Shown piece by piece: positions 8,371 through 16,059 of a stretch of 40,222 nt of DNA; within the stretch, counting starts at the first letter, position 1, and each line of letters begins with the position of its first letter. A program made the translations under genes and the position numbers. Under the pieces are notes generated by a model. That model ran no database searches. It was not told the origin of the DNA and saw only the letters and a list, made by a program, of their open reading frames with translations. The stretch covers positions 1 through 40,222 of the forward strand of contig DAOUDG010000068.1 in NCBI GenBank assembly GCA_034431435.1, given 5' to 3'. This stretch comes from JAHCIE01 sp034431435 (GTDB lineage Bacteria; Chloroflexota; Anaerolineae; Epilineales; JAHCIE01).

Positions 8371-9210
8371 CTACGCCGTCAGCTTGAAGTCAATCTCCAG
8401 CCGGATATTGTCCTCGATGCTGAGGACGCTAGGGACGCGCGGCTGCGTGAGGTTGAAGTCGCCGAACTTGAAGGCCGTCGTGGCCAGGCCGGTGACCGTG
8501 TTCCCGTCCACCTTCCCGGTGACGTCCCAGGTGATGGGCTTCGTCACGTCGCGTACGGTTAGATCACCGACGACCTGGAACTGCACGTCGCCAGAGGTGG
8601 GCAGCGGCGTAGCCAGCCCCTTGATCTCCTTGACGACGAACGTCGCGTTGGGGAATTGGTCGGTGGTCAGGACGCTACGCTTGATGAAGCCGTCGCGCAG
8701 GCTCACATCCGTCGCCAGGCTCGCAATGTTGACGGTGAACTTCGACTGACTTGCGTCGACCTTGCCCGTGGCGGGGTCGATGGCGATCGCGCCGCTGACG
8801 TTCTTCGTGCGGCCCACAGCGTCGCTGGGCAGATTTCGATTGGCGAGTTGCTCGCGCACCAGGAAGCGCGCCTCGGCGCCATCGGCAACCAGCTTGTACA
8901 CGCGCGCTGCGCCAGCGGCGGCGGCAGCATTTGGCGCGGCAGCTTTGGCGGCTGCGGTGGGGGCAGCGGGGGCCGTAGTCGGGGCGGCGGCCTTGGCGGC
9001 TGCGGTGGGGGCAGCGGGGGCCGTAGTCGGGGCAGCGGCCTTGGCGGCTGCGGTGGGGACAGCTGGCGCGGTGGTGGGCGCTACAGCCTTCGGCGGCGCC
9101 GCCGTCGTGGGCTGGGCTGGCGCGGCAGGAGTCGTCGCTGTGGGCGCGCTACAGGCGGCCAGCAACAGTAGGGCCGCGGCCGTCAGGGTCAACAGCGTGG
9201 CTCGGAACAT
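8371..9210 (-). CDS. YceI-domain lipoprotein with Ala/Pro/Thr repeat linker
   Basis: A 279-residue lipoprotein. Residues 1-20 form a lipoprotein signal ending in LLLLAAC, so the mature protein should carry lipid on C20. An Ala/Pro/Thr/Lys linker follows, partly encoded by a 48-bp tandem repeat. The YceI-like lipocalin-fold domain covers about residues 105-279, with GxVDASQSKFTVNIASL, LRDGFIKRSVLTTDQFPNA and a C-terminal DNIRLEIDFKL strand. YceI proteins bind isoprenoid or other lipid-like molecules; the ligand here is unknown. The ATG at 9210 is preferred because AGAGG lies five bases upstream. The in-frame GTG at 9216 falls inside the ribosome site. The gene is divergent from the pyruvate dehydrogenase operon and convergent with the M20 peptidase gene. 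Confidence 0.9.
   Translation of the reverse strand: MFRATLLTLTAAALLLLAACSAPTATTPAAPAQPTTAAPPKAVAPTTAPAVPTAAAKAAAPTTAPAAPTAAAKAAAPTTAPAAPTAAAKAAAPNAAAAAGAARVYKLVADGAEARFLVREQLANRNLPSDAVGRTKNVSGAIAIDPATGKVDASQSKFTVNIASLATDVSLRDGFIKRSVLTTDQFPNATFVVKEIKGLATPLPTSGDVQFQVVGDLTVRDVTKPITWDVTGKVDGNTVTGLATTAFKFGDFNLTQPRVPSVLSIEDNIRLEIDFKLTA
8945..9088 (-). repeat. Three tandem 48-bp units in the YceI linker
   Basis: Units start at 8945, 8993 and 9041, each with TTGGCGGCTGCGGTGGGG. The first two are nearly identical and the third diverges in its second half. Each encodes 16 residues, about APTTAPAAPTAAAKAA. The repeat stays in frame, so copy-number change would only lengthen or shorten the spacer between the lipid anchor and the YceI domain. 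Confidence 0.9.
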
Positions 9211-9335
9211 ATTCACCTCTCTTGATGCTTACTGTGTTGAGTACTACCTCGAAAGACACTCAATATTATCTCCGAATTGCTTCATATGTGAAATTTGCAG
9301 CGCTTGACCTTTCGGGAGTGCGGCAGAATCTCTGT

Positions 9336-9364
9336 TTGACGCTGCCTGACGAAGCACCTATAAT
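9336..9364 (+). promoter_or_regulatory. Strong sigma-70-type promoter of the pyruvate dehydrogenase operon
   Basis: TTGACG at 9336-9341, a 17-base spacer and a perfect TATAAT at 9359-9364. Transcription should begin near 9371, giving a leader of about 155 bases before the E1 alpha ATG at 9526. The surrounding 9217-9366 stretch is clearly AT-richer than the window and also contains the upstream region of the YceI gene. Confidence 0.75.
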
Positions 9365-9431
9365 CTATGGGATGCTCCGCCGCGCTTCCCTGCCTGGCTA
9401 GCTATTCGATGCAGTCGCCTTCGGCCGGAGC

Positions 9432-9453
9432 GGGATTGCAGTGTTGCGATCCC
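9432..9453 (+). promoter_or_regulatory. Small hairpin in the pyruvate dehydrogenase leader
   Basis: GGGATTGC (9432-9439) pairs with GCGATCCC (9446-9453) with one T-G wobble and a 6-base loop. It sits in the middle of the 155-base untranslated leader. I do not recognise a riboswitch class here; it may be incidental. Confidence 0.25.
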
Positions 9454-9525
9454 CGATCCCCTCTGGAATGTCATGCTGCATTGTCGCCGGAGTCGCGTTT
9501 GTCCGTTCATTTGGAGGACCATGCC

Positions 9526-10557
9526 ATGGCCGTGGCAACCACGCAGAAATCATTGACCAAAGCCCAACTGCTGCACATGCTGCGGCAGATGATGCTCATT
9601 CGGGAATTTGAGGACAAGACGGCCGAGTGGTACGCCCGCGGCCGCATCGCCGGTTTCGTCCATCTCTACAACGGCCAGGAGGCCTGCGCGGTCGGCGTCG
9701 TCACTGCCCTCGAACCGCAGGATATCCTCATGTCCCACTACCGCGACCACGGCCATTCCCTCGCCAAGGGCGCCGGGACGAAGGAGGCTATGGCCGAGCT
9801 GTTTGGCAAGGAGACCGGCCTGGTCAAGGGCAAGGGCGGCTCCATGCACTTCTTCGATTATAAGGCCGGCCACTGGGGCGGCTACGCCATTGTCGGCGGC
9901 CATCTGCCCCTCGCCGTCGGCGTCGCCTTTGCTTACAAGTACAAGAAGGAAGACCGCATCGTCGCGGTCATCATGGGTGACGGCACGACGCCCAACGGCT
10001 ACTTCCACGAGTCGCTCAACTTCGCCAAGCTGTGGGAAGCGCCCGTGATCTTCATCGTCGAGAACAACCTGTACGGCATGGGCACGGCCCTGGCCGTCCA
10101 CTCGGCCGTCGTCGAAATGACCGACAAGGTATGCGCCTACGACATCCCGGCCGAGCGCGTCGATGGTATGGACGTCATCGCCGTCTACGAGGCGACGCGC
10201 CGCGCCGTTGAGCACGTGCGCGGTGGCAAGGGACCGTACTTCCTGGAACTGTCGACCTATCGCTTCCGCGGCCACTCGATGGCTGACCCGCAGCGGTATC
10301 GCGACAAGGAGGAGGTCGCCGAGTGGACCCACCGCGATCCCATCCTTCACATGCGCCAGAAGCTCATGGAAGAGGGGTTGCTGACGGAGAAGGCGGCCAA
10401 GAAGATGGAGGATGAGGTCAAGCGCGAGATCGAGGAGGCCGTGCGCTTCGCCGAGGCCAGCCCCGAGCCACCGCTGGAGGCCCTCACCGAGGATATCTAC
10501 GCCAGCCCAGTCAGCGCCCGCCCAGAGGCCGCGATCATTTCGACGCCGTCCGCGTAA
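9526..10557 (+). CDS. pdhA: Pyruvate dehydrogenase E1 component, alpha subunit
   Basis: A 343-residue thiamine-diphosphate enzyme subunit that, with the beta subunit, decarboxylates pyruvate and passes the acetyl group to lipoyl-E2. The ThDP motif runs from GDGTTPNGYFHESLN (from residue 151) to the ENN at 179-181. YRDHGHSLAKG (72-82) and RGHSMADP form the active-site loops. NNLYGMGTA resembles the pyruvate-type E1 alpha NNRYGMGT rather than acetoin dehydrogenase, which favours pyruvate; other 2-oxo acids cannot be excluded. The frame extends upstream to 9367, but the ATG at 9526 has GGAGG eight bases upstream, and the family N-terminus begins here. It is the first gene of the E1 alpha-E1 beta-E2-E3 set. 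Confidence 0.93.
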   Translation: MAVATTQKSLTKAQLLHMLRQMMLIREFEDKTAEWYARGRIAGFVHLYNGQEACAVGVVTALEPQDILMSHYRDHGHSLAKGAGTKEAMAELFGKETGLVKGKGGSMHFFDYKAGHWGGYAIVGGHLPLAVGVAFAYKYKKEDRIVAVIMGDGTTPNGYFHESLNFAKLWEAPVIFIVENNLYGMGTALAVHSAVVEMTDKVCAYDIPAERVDGMDVIAVYEATRRAVEHVRGGKGPYFLELSTYRFRGHSMADPQRYRDKEEVAEWTHRDPILHMRQKLMEEGLLTEKAAKKMEDEVKREIEEAVRFAEASPEPPLEALTEDIYASPVSARPEAAIISTPSA

Positions 10558-10604
10558 CCCCGTCCGCTGCCGTGGGTGGCGCGACGTTCATGGAGTCACT
10601 ATCG

Positions 10605-11585
10605 ATGCCAGTTCGTACATATCTGGAAGCCATCACCGATGCCCTGCGCGAGGAGATGCGTCGCAACCCGGATGTATTCATCATGGGTGAGGACATCTAT
10701 GCCTACGGCGGCTCCTACGCCGTCACCTCGAACCTGGCCGACGAGTTCGGCCCGGAGCGTATCCGCGACACACCCATCGCCGAGGGCGCTATCGCTGGCG
10801 TGGCGACCGGGGCCGCCATGGCGGGCCTACGCCCGGTGGCCGAAATCATGACCATCAACTTCGCTCTGCTGGCGTTGGACGCTATCATCAATCACGCGGC
10901 GAAGGTTCACTATATGTTCGGCGCGCATATCAAAGCGCCGGTCATCATTCGTACGGCCGGCGGCGCGGGCGCACAGCTGGGCGCGACGCACGCCCAGAAC
11001 TTCGAGGTCTACTTCGCCCACGTGCCCGGCCTCAAGGTCGTTACTCCCGCCACCCCGGCCGATGCCAAAGGTCTCCTGCTGGCCGCCTTCCGCCAGGACG
11101 ATCCCGTCATCTACATTGAGAACACTGGCCTGTACCGCACCAAGGGCGAAGTGCCTGACGGCGACGTCCTCGTGCCCTTCGGCAGCGCCGACGTCAAGCG
11201 TGAGGGCAAGGACGTCACGCTCATCTGCTACTCGCGACAGTTCCTGACCGCTATGCAGACCGCCGAGCAGCTCTCGGAGATGGGGGTTGAGGCCGAGGTC
11301 GTTGACCTGCGCAGCCTGCGCCCGTGGGACGCCGAGACGGTCATTAACTCGGTCAAGAAGACTAATCGGGGTCTCATCATCGAGGAAGACTGGCAGTCCT
11401 ACGGCATTGGCGCGGAGATTGCCGCTACCGTGACGCGCGAGGCCTTCGACTGGCTGGACGGACCCATCGAGCGACTCGGCCTGGTAGAAGCGCCCATGCC
11501 CTACGCGCGTGATCTGGAGCGCGCCGCCATGCCCAGCCCCGACAAGGTCATCACCCGACTGCGCCAGATGGGCGTGGTCCGCTAA
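10605..11585 (+). CDS. pdhB: Pyruvate dehydrogenase E1 component, beta subunit
   Basis: A 326-residue partner of the alpha subunit in the alpha2-beta2 E1 enzyme. The N-terminus MPVRTYLEAITDAL is typical of the family. The ThDP-contacting region includes VFIMGEDI and DTPIAEGAIAGVATGAAMAG; the C-terminal transketolase domain contains VVDLRSLRPWDAETV and IIEEDWQSYGIGAEI. I chose the ATG at 10605, with GGAG nine bases upstream. An ATG at 10590 and a GTG at 10572 are in frame but have poorer ribosome sites. The gap from E1 alpha is 47 bases, consistent with co-transcription. Confidence 0.93.
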   Translation: MPVRTYLEAITDALREEMRRNPDVFIMGEDIYAYGGSYAVTSNLADEFGPERIRDTPIAEGAIAGVATGAAMAGLRPVAEIMTINFALLALDAIINHAAKVHYMFGAHIKAPVIIRTAGGAGAQLGATHAQNFEVYFAHVPGLKVVTPATPADAKGLLLAAFRQDDPVIYIENTGLYRTKGEVPDGDVLVPFGSADVKREGKDVTLICYSRQFLTAMQTAEQLSEMGVEAEVVDLRSLRPWDAETVINSVKKTNRGLIIEEDWQSYGIGAEIAATVTREAFDWLDGPIERLGLVEAPMPYARDLERAAMPSPDKVITRLRQMGVVR

Positions 11586-11605
11586 GGGTCTTCATGTAAC
11601 GTGAT

Positions 11606-11626
11606 GCTGCTGTGGCGATCAGCAGC
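11606..11626 (+). other. Small hairpin just after the E1 beta gene
   Basis: GCTGCTG (11606-11612) pairs perfectly with CAGCAGC (11620-11626) around a 7-base loop, 20 bases past the E1 beta stop. No T tract follows, so an mRNA-processing or 3'-end-protecting role is as likely as termination. Confidence 0.4.
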
Positions 11627-11650
11627 TGTGTGAAACGTGGCTCGTGAAAC

Positions 11651-11709
11651 GTGAAACGTGAGGCGTGAAGGCCGGTGACGGCTGTCACGTTGCGCGCCTC
11701 ACGTTTCAC
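11651..11709 (+). repeat. 15-bp inverted repeat of the GTGAAAC type before the E2 gene
   Basis: GTGAAACGTGAGGCG (11651-11665) and CGCCTCACGTTTCAC (11695-11709) are perfect complements. The 29-base loop holds a smaller stem, GTGAC/GTCAC (11675-11679, 11684-11688). Further GTGAAACGTG copies stand just upstream at 11630-11650. The right arm ends 4 bases before the AAGGAG ribosome site of the E2 gene. A related element lies before the E3 gene. Confidence 0.8.
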
Positions 11710-11725
11710 TCACAAGGAGTGGCCC

Positions 11726-13087
11726 GTGTCAACCGATGTGGTCATGCCCAGGATGGGCTACGACATGACCGAGGGAACGATTGTCGATTGGAAGGTGAAA
11801 GAGGGCGACGACATCCAAAAGGGTCAGATTCTGGCCGAGATCGAGACCGGCAAGGTCAACATTGAGATTGAGGCCTTCGAGGCCGGGACGCTTGCCAGGA
11901 TCGTCGGCCAGGCGGGTCAGACCTACCCGGTGGGCGCGGTGATTGCCATCCTCGCCGCGCCCGGCGAGAAGATCGAGCCGGCCACCAATGGCGGCTCGGC
12001 CCCCGCTGCTCAGACGATTGGGCAGGTGAGTCCCGCGCCGACGGCCCCACCTGCCACAGGCGCAACCGGCCCGGCCGGGTCGCCGGAGCCGAGCGCACCC
12101 GGCGCGCCGACGCCCGAGGACGCTCCAGGCGCGCCCCTTGGCGGCGTGCGGGCCTCGCCCATCGCGCGGCGTATCGCAGACGAGCATGGCCTGGACTTGC
12201 GCCAGGTCAAGGGCACCGGCCCCGGCGGCCGCATCGTGAAGCTGGATGTGGAGGAGGCGCTGGCGAGCCGCGCCGCGACCCCCGCGCCGACAGTCGCCGT
12301 CGCGGCGCCGGCCCCCGCAACGCCCGCGCCGGCGCCAGTGGCTCAGCCCACCCCTCAGCCTGCGCCCGTGGCGGCGACGCCCGCGCCTGCAGCCGCACCA
12401 ACTGGCGAGACCGTGCCCTTCAGCCGGATGCGGCAGGTCATCGGCCAGCGCCTGCAACAGAGCTACCAGACCAGCCCCCACTTCTTCGTCACCGTGCCCA
12501 TCGATATGACGGATGCCCTGGCGTGGCGCGAGGAAATCAACAAAGTTCTGCAAGCCGACGGCATCAAGGTGTCGGTCAACGACCTGGTGCTCAAGGCCGT
12601 CGCCAACGCCCTGGTCAAGCACCCTGAGATCAACGTCACCGTCAGCGATCAGGGCATCACGCGCCATCCCAACGTGAGCCTGGGCATCGCCGTCGCCCTG
12701 GACGACGGCCTGTTGACGCCGGTGGTGTCCAACGCCAACCAGAAGACCCTGTCGCAACTGGCGGTCGAGGCGAAGGCCGCCATCGACCGCGCCCGCAACA
12801 ACAAGCTCAAGCCCGATGACATGGCGGGTGGGACGTTCACCGTGTCCAACCTGGGCAGCATGGGCGTCGAGGCGTTCACCGCCATCATCAACCCACCCCA
12901 GGCGGCCATCCTGGCCGTCGGGTCGGCGCTGACGGAGGCCGTGGTGCGCGGCGGCCAGATCGTGCCGCGCGACATCATGCGTGTTACCTTGTCGTCGGAT
13001 CACCGCGTCATCGATGGCGCTATGGCCGCCCGCTTCCTGCAGACCATCAAGGGGCAGCTGGAAAGCCCGCAGCGCCTCGTGCTGTGA
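11726..13087 (+). CDS. pdhC: Dihydrolipoamide acetyltransferase, E2 component of pyruvate dehydrogenase
   Basis: A 453-residue core subunit that moves the acetyl group from E1 to CoA. One lipoyl domain lies at residues 1-78, with the lipoylated lysine K43 in EIETGKVNIEIE. An Ala/Pro/Thr linker follows, then a peripheral-subunit-binding domain at about 141-176 (VRASPIARRIADEHGLD to GTGPGGRIVKLDV), a second Ala/Pro linker, and the catalytic acetyltransferase domain at about 228-453. The catalytic motif DHRVIDGAMAARFL gives H426 and D430. The GTG at 11726 with AAGGAG six bases upstream begins right at the lipoyl domain. A start at 11675 would place coding sequence across the hairpin repeat and is rejected. 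The TGK at the lipoyl site differs from the common TDK, but the lysine is kept. Confidence 0.93.
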   Translation: MSTDVVMPRMGYDMTEGTIVDWKVKEGDDIQKGQILAEIETGKVNIEIEAFEAGTLARIVGQAGQTYPVGAVIAILAAPGEKIEPATNGGSAPAAQTIGQVSPAPTAPPATGATGPAGSPEPSAPGAPTPEDAPGAPLGGVRASPIARRIADEHGLDLRQVKGTGPGGRIVKLDVEEALASRAATPAPTVAVAAPAPATPAPAPVAQPTPQPAPVAATPAPAAAPTGETVPFSRMRQVIGQRLQQSYQTSPHFFVTVPIDMTDALAWREEINKVLQADGIKVSVNDLVLKAVANALVKHPEINVTVSDQGITRHPNVSLGIAVALDDGLLTPVVSNANQKTLSQLAVEAKAAIDRARNNKLKPDDMAGGTFTVSNLGSMGVEAFTAIINPPQAAILAVGSALTEAVVRGGQIVPRDIMRVTLSSDHRVIDGAMAARFLQTIKGQLESPQRLVL

Positions 13088-13121
13088 CACGCGGCGCGTG
13101 AGGTGTGAGGATTGCAACGCA

Positions 13122-13172
13122 AAACGTGAAACGTGATGCCTGAGCCTTTGTCGGTTCTCACGTTTCACGTTT
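13122..13172 (+). repeat. 15-bp inverted repeat of the GTGAAAC type before the E3 gene
   Basis: AAACGTGAAACGTGA (13122-13136) and TCACGTTTCACGTTT (13158-13172) are perfect complements with a 21-base loop. The arms share the ACGTGAAACGTGA core with the element before E2 (11651-11709), but flanks and loops differ, so this looks like a dispersed palindromic family rather than a local duplication. It occupies the middle of the 124-bp gap between the E2 and E3 genes. Confidence 0.8.
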
Positions 13173-13211
13173 CATGTATCAACGCGAACCATTCCCCCAA
13201 GGAGGAGTTTC

Positions 13212-14609
13212 GTGGCCGAGCAAACATACGATATCGTCATCATTGGTAGCGGCCCCGGTGGCTATGTGGCGGCCATCCGCGCCGGGCAATTAGGCTTGAA
13301 GGTCGCCTGCGTTGAGAAAGGCGATATCGGCGGCGTTTGCACCAATTGGGGTTGCATCCCCACCAAGGCTCTGCTACGCAACGCCGAGATCATCGAGTTG
13401 ATGCGCGGTGCGGACCAGTTCGGCGTCACCGTGGGTGACGTCAAGGTGGACTGGCAGGCGGGCGCGAAGCGCGCCGAGCGTGTCGTCCGCCAATCGCGCC
13501 AGGGCGTCCAGTTCTTGTTCAAGAAGTACAAGGTCGATTTTGTCCAGGGCACGGCCAGCATCACCAATCCCACCACCGTCCATGTCGAGGGCGGCGACGG
13601 CGCGCGCGACCTCAGCACCCGCGCCATCATTATCGCTACAGGCGCGCGACCCTTCGTGCTGCCCGGCGTGACGGTGGACGAGAAGCGCATCATCACCAGC
13701 AAGGCCGCTGTCGCGCTGCCCGAAGTCCCCAAGGCAATGCTCATCATGGGCGCGGGCGCTATCGGCACTGAGTTCGCCACAGTCTACAGCGCGTATGGGA
13801 CGAAGTGCACCATCGTCGAGATGTTGGGCCAGGTACTGCCACTGGAAGACGCCGAGTGCGGGGCCGCGCTTCAGAAGGCGCTGGTCAGGCGCGGCGTGGA
13901 CATTCACCTCGGCACGCGGGTAGAGAAGATCGAAGCCAGCGACAGCGGCGTCAAGATGACCGTCAGCAAAGACGGTCAGACCACCGTCCTAGAGGGCGAC
14001 GTGGCGCTGCTCGGCGCAGGCAACGTGGGCAACGTCGAGGGCCTGGGCCTGGAGGCGCTAGGCGTCGAGGTCGGGCGCGGCGGCGTCATCCAGGTCAACG
14101 ACTACCTCCAGACCAACGTGCCCGGCATCTACGCCATCGGCGATATCGTAAAGGGGCCGCGCCTGGCCCACAAGGCCATGCACGAGGGCGTCATCGCTGT
14201 CGAGCATAGCGCCGGTCGCAATCCTCACCCTATGCGCTGGGATAACATCCCCAGTTGTACCTACGCTCACCCTGAGGTCGCCAGTATCGGCCTGACCGAG
14301 GCCAAGGCCCGCGAGGCCGGCTACGACGTCAAGATCAGCAAGTTCCCCTTCTCGGCCAGCGGTCGCGCCCGCGCCCTGGGCAATACCGAGGGCTTTGTGA
14401 AAATCGTCGCCGATGCCAGGTACGGCGAGATTCTCGGCGCGCATATGGTCGGCCCCGAAGTGACGGAGATGATTCACGAGCTTGCTGTTGCCCGCGCCAA
14501 CGAGCTGACCGTCGAGGAGATTCAGTCCGTCATCTTCGCTCACCCAACCCTGTCCGAGACAGTCCACGAGGCCGCCCTGGGCGTCACCGGCCTCCCGGTG
14601 CATATGTAG
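13212..14609 (+). CDS. lpdA: Dihydrolipoamide dehydrogenase, E3 component
   Basis: A 465-residue flavoenzyme that reoxidises the dihydrolipoyl groups of E2, and probably of GcvH, with NAD+. FAD motif: IIGSGPGGYVAA (GxGxxG at residues 12-17). Redox disulfide: C43 and C48 in GGVCTNWGCIPTKAL. NAD motif: IMGAGAIGTEFA near residue 179. The second FAD contact is VPGIYAIGDI. The C-terminal active-site pair is H444 and E449 in HPTLSETVHEA. The start is GTG at 13212 with AAGGAGG upstream. The length is normal for the family. Its place directly after E1 alpha, E1 beta and E2 makes it the complex's own E3. Confidence 0.95.
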   Translation: MAEQTYDIVIIGSGPGGYVAAIRAGQLGLKVACVEKGDIGGVCTNWGCIPTKALLRNAEIIELMRGADQFGVTVGDVKVDWQAGAKRAERVVRQSRQGVQFLFKKYKVDFVQGTASITNPTTVHVEGGDGARDLSTRAIIIATGARPFVLPGVTVDEKRIITSKAAVALPEVPKAMLIMGAGAIGTEFATVYSAYGTKCTIVEMLGQVLPLEDAECGAALQKALVRRGVDIHLGTRVEKIEASDSGVKMTVSKDGQTTVLEGDVALLGAGNVGNVEGLGLEALGVEVGRGGVIQVNDYLQTNVPGIYAIGDIVKGPRLAHKAMHEGVIAVEHSAGRNPHPMRWDNIPSCTYAHPEVASIGLTEAKAREAGYDVKISKFPFSASGRARALGNTEGFVKIVADARYGEILGAHMVGPEVTEMIHELAVARANELTVEEIQSVIFAHPTLSETVHEAALGVTGLPVHM

Positions 14610-14671
14610 CCCGGCTAGGTCGCGGCGGGTCACAGAAAGTACAGAATAGCGGCGCAGGCCGTTGTTGGCAA

Positions 14672-14700
14672 TAGACACGGGACGGGTCCTGATGTACAAT
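14672..14700 (+). promoter_or_regulatory. Promoter of gcvH
   Basis: TAGACA at 14672-14677, a 17-base spacer and TACAAT at 14695-14700; each hexamer has one mismatch to consensus. It lies 45 bases before the ATG at 14745, so gcvH can be expressed apart from the pyruvate dehydrogenase genes. Confidence 0.6.
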
Positions 14701-14744
14701 CAGCCCGTCCTTGTTCATGTCACTACATCGACGTAGGAGGAAAG

Positions 14745-15137
14745 ATGGCGGGCAGCGTGCCTGCGGGCCTGAAATACACGAAGGAACACGAGTGGGCGAA
14801 GGTCGAGGGCGACGTCGTACGGGTGGGTATCACCGAGTATGCCCAGGAGCAGCTGGGGGATGTCGTCTACGTTGAGCTTCCCCAGGCGGGCGGCAACGTC
14901 ACTCAGGCGAAGCATTTCGGCGTGGTCGAGTCGGTCAAGGCGGCATCGGATCTCTTCGCGCCCCTGAGCGGAACGGTGGTCGAGGCGAATGCGGCCCTGG
15001 AGGCGCAGCCTGAACTCATCAACTCTGACCCCTACGGCCAGGGTTGGATGGTCGTCGTGCGGCCCGACGACCCCACGGCGGTCGATGAACTGCTCGACGC
15101 CGACGCCTACCAGAGCTACCTCGACAGCCTGGGCTAA
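14745..15137 (+). CDS. gcvH: Glycine cleavage system H protein
   Basis: A 130-residue lipoyl carrier that shuttles the aminomethyl group between the P, T and L proteins of glycine cleavage. The family signature is clear: KYTKEHEWAKVEGDVVRVGIT at the start, LGDVVYVELPQAG, then the lipoylation site GVVESVKAASDLFAP with K65, and NSDPYGQGWMVVV near the end. AGGAGG lies just upstream of the ATG. No gcvP or gcvT is present in this window. Its position right after lpdA makes sense because the L protein of glycine cleavage is a dihydrolipoamide dehydrogenase; a role as lipoyl donor for the neighbouring E2 is also possible. Confidence 0.96.
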   Translation: MAGSVPAGLKYTKEHEWAKVEGDVVRVGITEYAQEQLGDVVYVELPQAGGNVTQAKHFGVVESVKAASDLFAPLSGTVVEANAALEAQPELINSDPYGQGWMVVVRPDDPTAVDELLDADAYQSYLDSLG

Positions 15138-15157
15138 GGCTGCGGCGCGCTGTGCAG

Positions 15158-15196
15158 CGACTGAAGCCGGTGCGCCACGGGCGGCGGCTTCAGTCG
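15158..15196 (+). terminator. Terminator hairpin after gcvH
   Basis: CGACTGAAGCCG (15158-15169) and CGGCTTCAGTCG (15185-15196) form a perfect 12-bp stem with a 15-base loop, followed by TTTG. It lies 20 bases past the gcvH stop and before the sdh promoter. Confidence 0.75.
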
Positions 15197-15257
15197 TTTG
15201 CGCATCGTTGTTCGGTGGGTAGTCTGGCCCGGCGTGTGTCACGCTGCGTCATTCGGG

Positions 15258-15287
15258 TTGACAAGCTCTTTGTCACAGTCTTATAAT
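15258..15287 (+). promoter_or_regulatory. Consensus sigma-70-type promoter of sdhCAB
   Basis: TTGACA at 15258-15263 and TATAAT at 15282-15287, both perfect, with an 18-base spacer. The ATG of sdhC is at 15357, giving a leader of about 60 bases. Confidence 0.8.
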
Positions 15288-15356
15288 CAGGAGCATGGCG
15301 CCACTTCTGCCTCGTCTATTCTGCTGAACCGACAGCTACATCCAGAGGGGAATACT

Positions 15357-16040
15357 ATGGTAGGCGTACGGTCCTTCTACCGGACCACCATCGGCAAGAA
15401 AGTCATCATGGCGATCACCGGTGGCATCTGGGTCCTGTATGTCATCCTTCATATGTTCGGCAACCTGAAATTCTTCCAGGGGCCTGAGGCCATTGACGGC
15501 TGGGCGCACTTTCTGCGCACCTTCGGCCAGGAAGTGGTAGGCTACGAGGGCGTGCTGTGGTTGGTGCGCATCGTGCTCATCGTGTCACTGGTCCTGCACA
15601 TCTGGATGGCCTGGCAACTGAGCCGCCTCAGTTGGGCCAGTCGCCCCGTCAAGTACAGCCGCCGCCGCTGGCTGGCGGCCGACTTTAGCGGTCGCAGCAT
15701 GCGCTGGGGTGGCGTGTTCATCGCCCTCTTCCTGGTCATTCACATTATGCAGCTCACGACGGGTACCCTGCTGCGTGGCTTCCAGGAAGGGGAAGTCTAT
15801 CGTAACCTCATCCTGCTCTTCAGCAACAATCTGATTGCGGCCTTCTACATCCTGATGATGATCGTGCTCGCTTTGCACCTCAACCACGGCATCTGGAGCC
15901 TGTTCCACAGTCTCGGCTGGAACACCTACCCCTCGAAGAGTCTGAAGCACCGCCTGTGCCAGCTCGTCGCTATTGCCGTCCCGCTAGGCTTCGCCCTGGT
16001 TCCCATCGGCGTTGTTCTGATGGGCGTCATGAACGTCTAG
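15357..16040 (+). CDS. sdhC: Succinate dehydrogenase cytochrome b558 subunit
   Basis: A 227-residue membrane anchor of complex II that carries heme and passes electrons to quinone. Five membrane helices are visible: about residues 16-36, 65-88, 117-136, 156-180 and 200-224. Histidines H32, H81, H129 and H174, one in each of the first four helices, match the four axial ligands of the di-heme b558 type known from Bacillus subtilis. There is no separate sdhD, as expected for this single-subunit type. The ATG at 15357 has AGAGGGG upstream; the open frame runs back to 15198 but that part covers the promoter. It is first in the sdhCAB operon. Confidence 0.92.
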   Translation: MVGVRSFYRTTIGKKVIMAITGGIWVLYVILHMFGNLKFFQGPEAIDGWAHFLRTFGQEVVGYEGVLWLVRIVLIVSLVLHIWMAWQLSRLSWASRPVKYSRRRWLAADFSGRSMRWGGVFIALFLVIHIMQLTTGTLLRGFQEGEVYRNLILLFSNNLIAAFYILMMIVLALHLNHGIWSLFHSLGWNTYPSKSLKHRLCQLVAIAVPLGFALVPIGVVLMGVMNV

Positions 16041-16059
16041 GGACGGAAAGGATTCAGGC

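Noticed and set aside
8945..9088. 48-bp tandem repeat as a regulatory or mobile element
   Set aside because: It is inside the coding frame of the YceI lipoprotein and encodes a 16-residue linker unit.
9526..10557. E1 alpha gene as acetoin dehydrogenase subunit
   Set aside because: The NNLYGMGTA motif fits pyruvate-type E1 alpha, and no other acetoin genes are nearby.
11626..11709. GTGAAAC repeats as a CRISPR remnant
   Set aside because: GTGAAAC resembles some CRISPR repeat ends, but there are no spacers of constant length and the copies form inverted pairs.
11729..13168. 479-codon open frame on the minus strand
   Set aside because: Antisense to the E2 gene and running through the hairpin repeat; the translation is His/Arg/Gly-rich without motifs.
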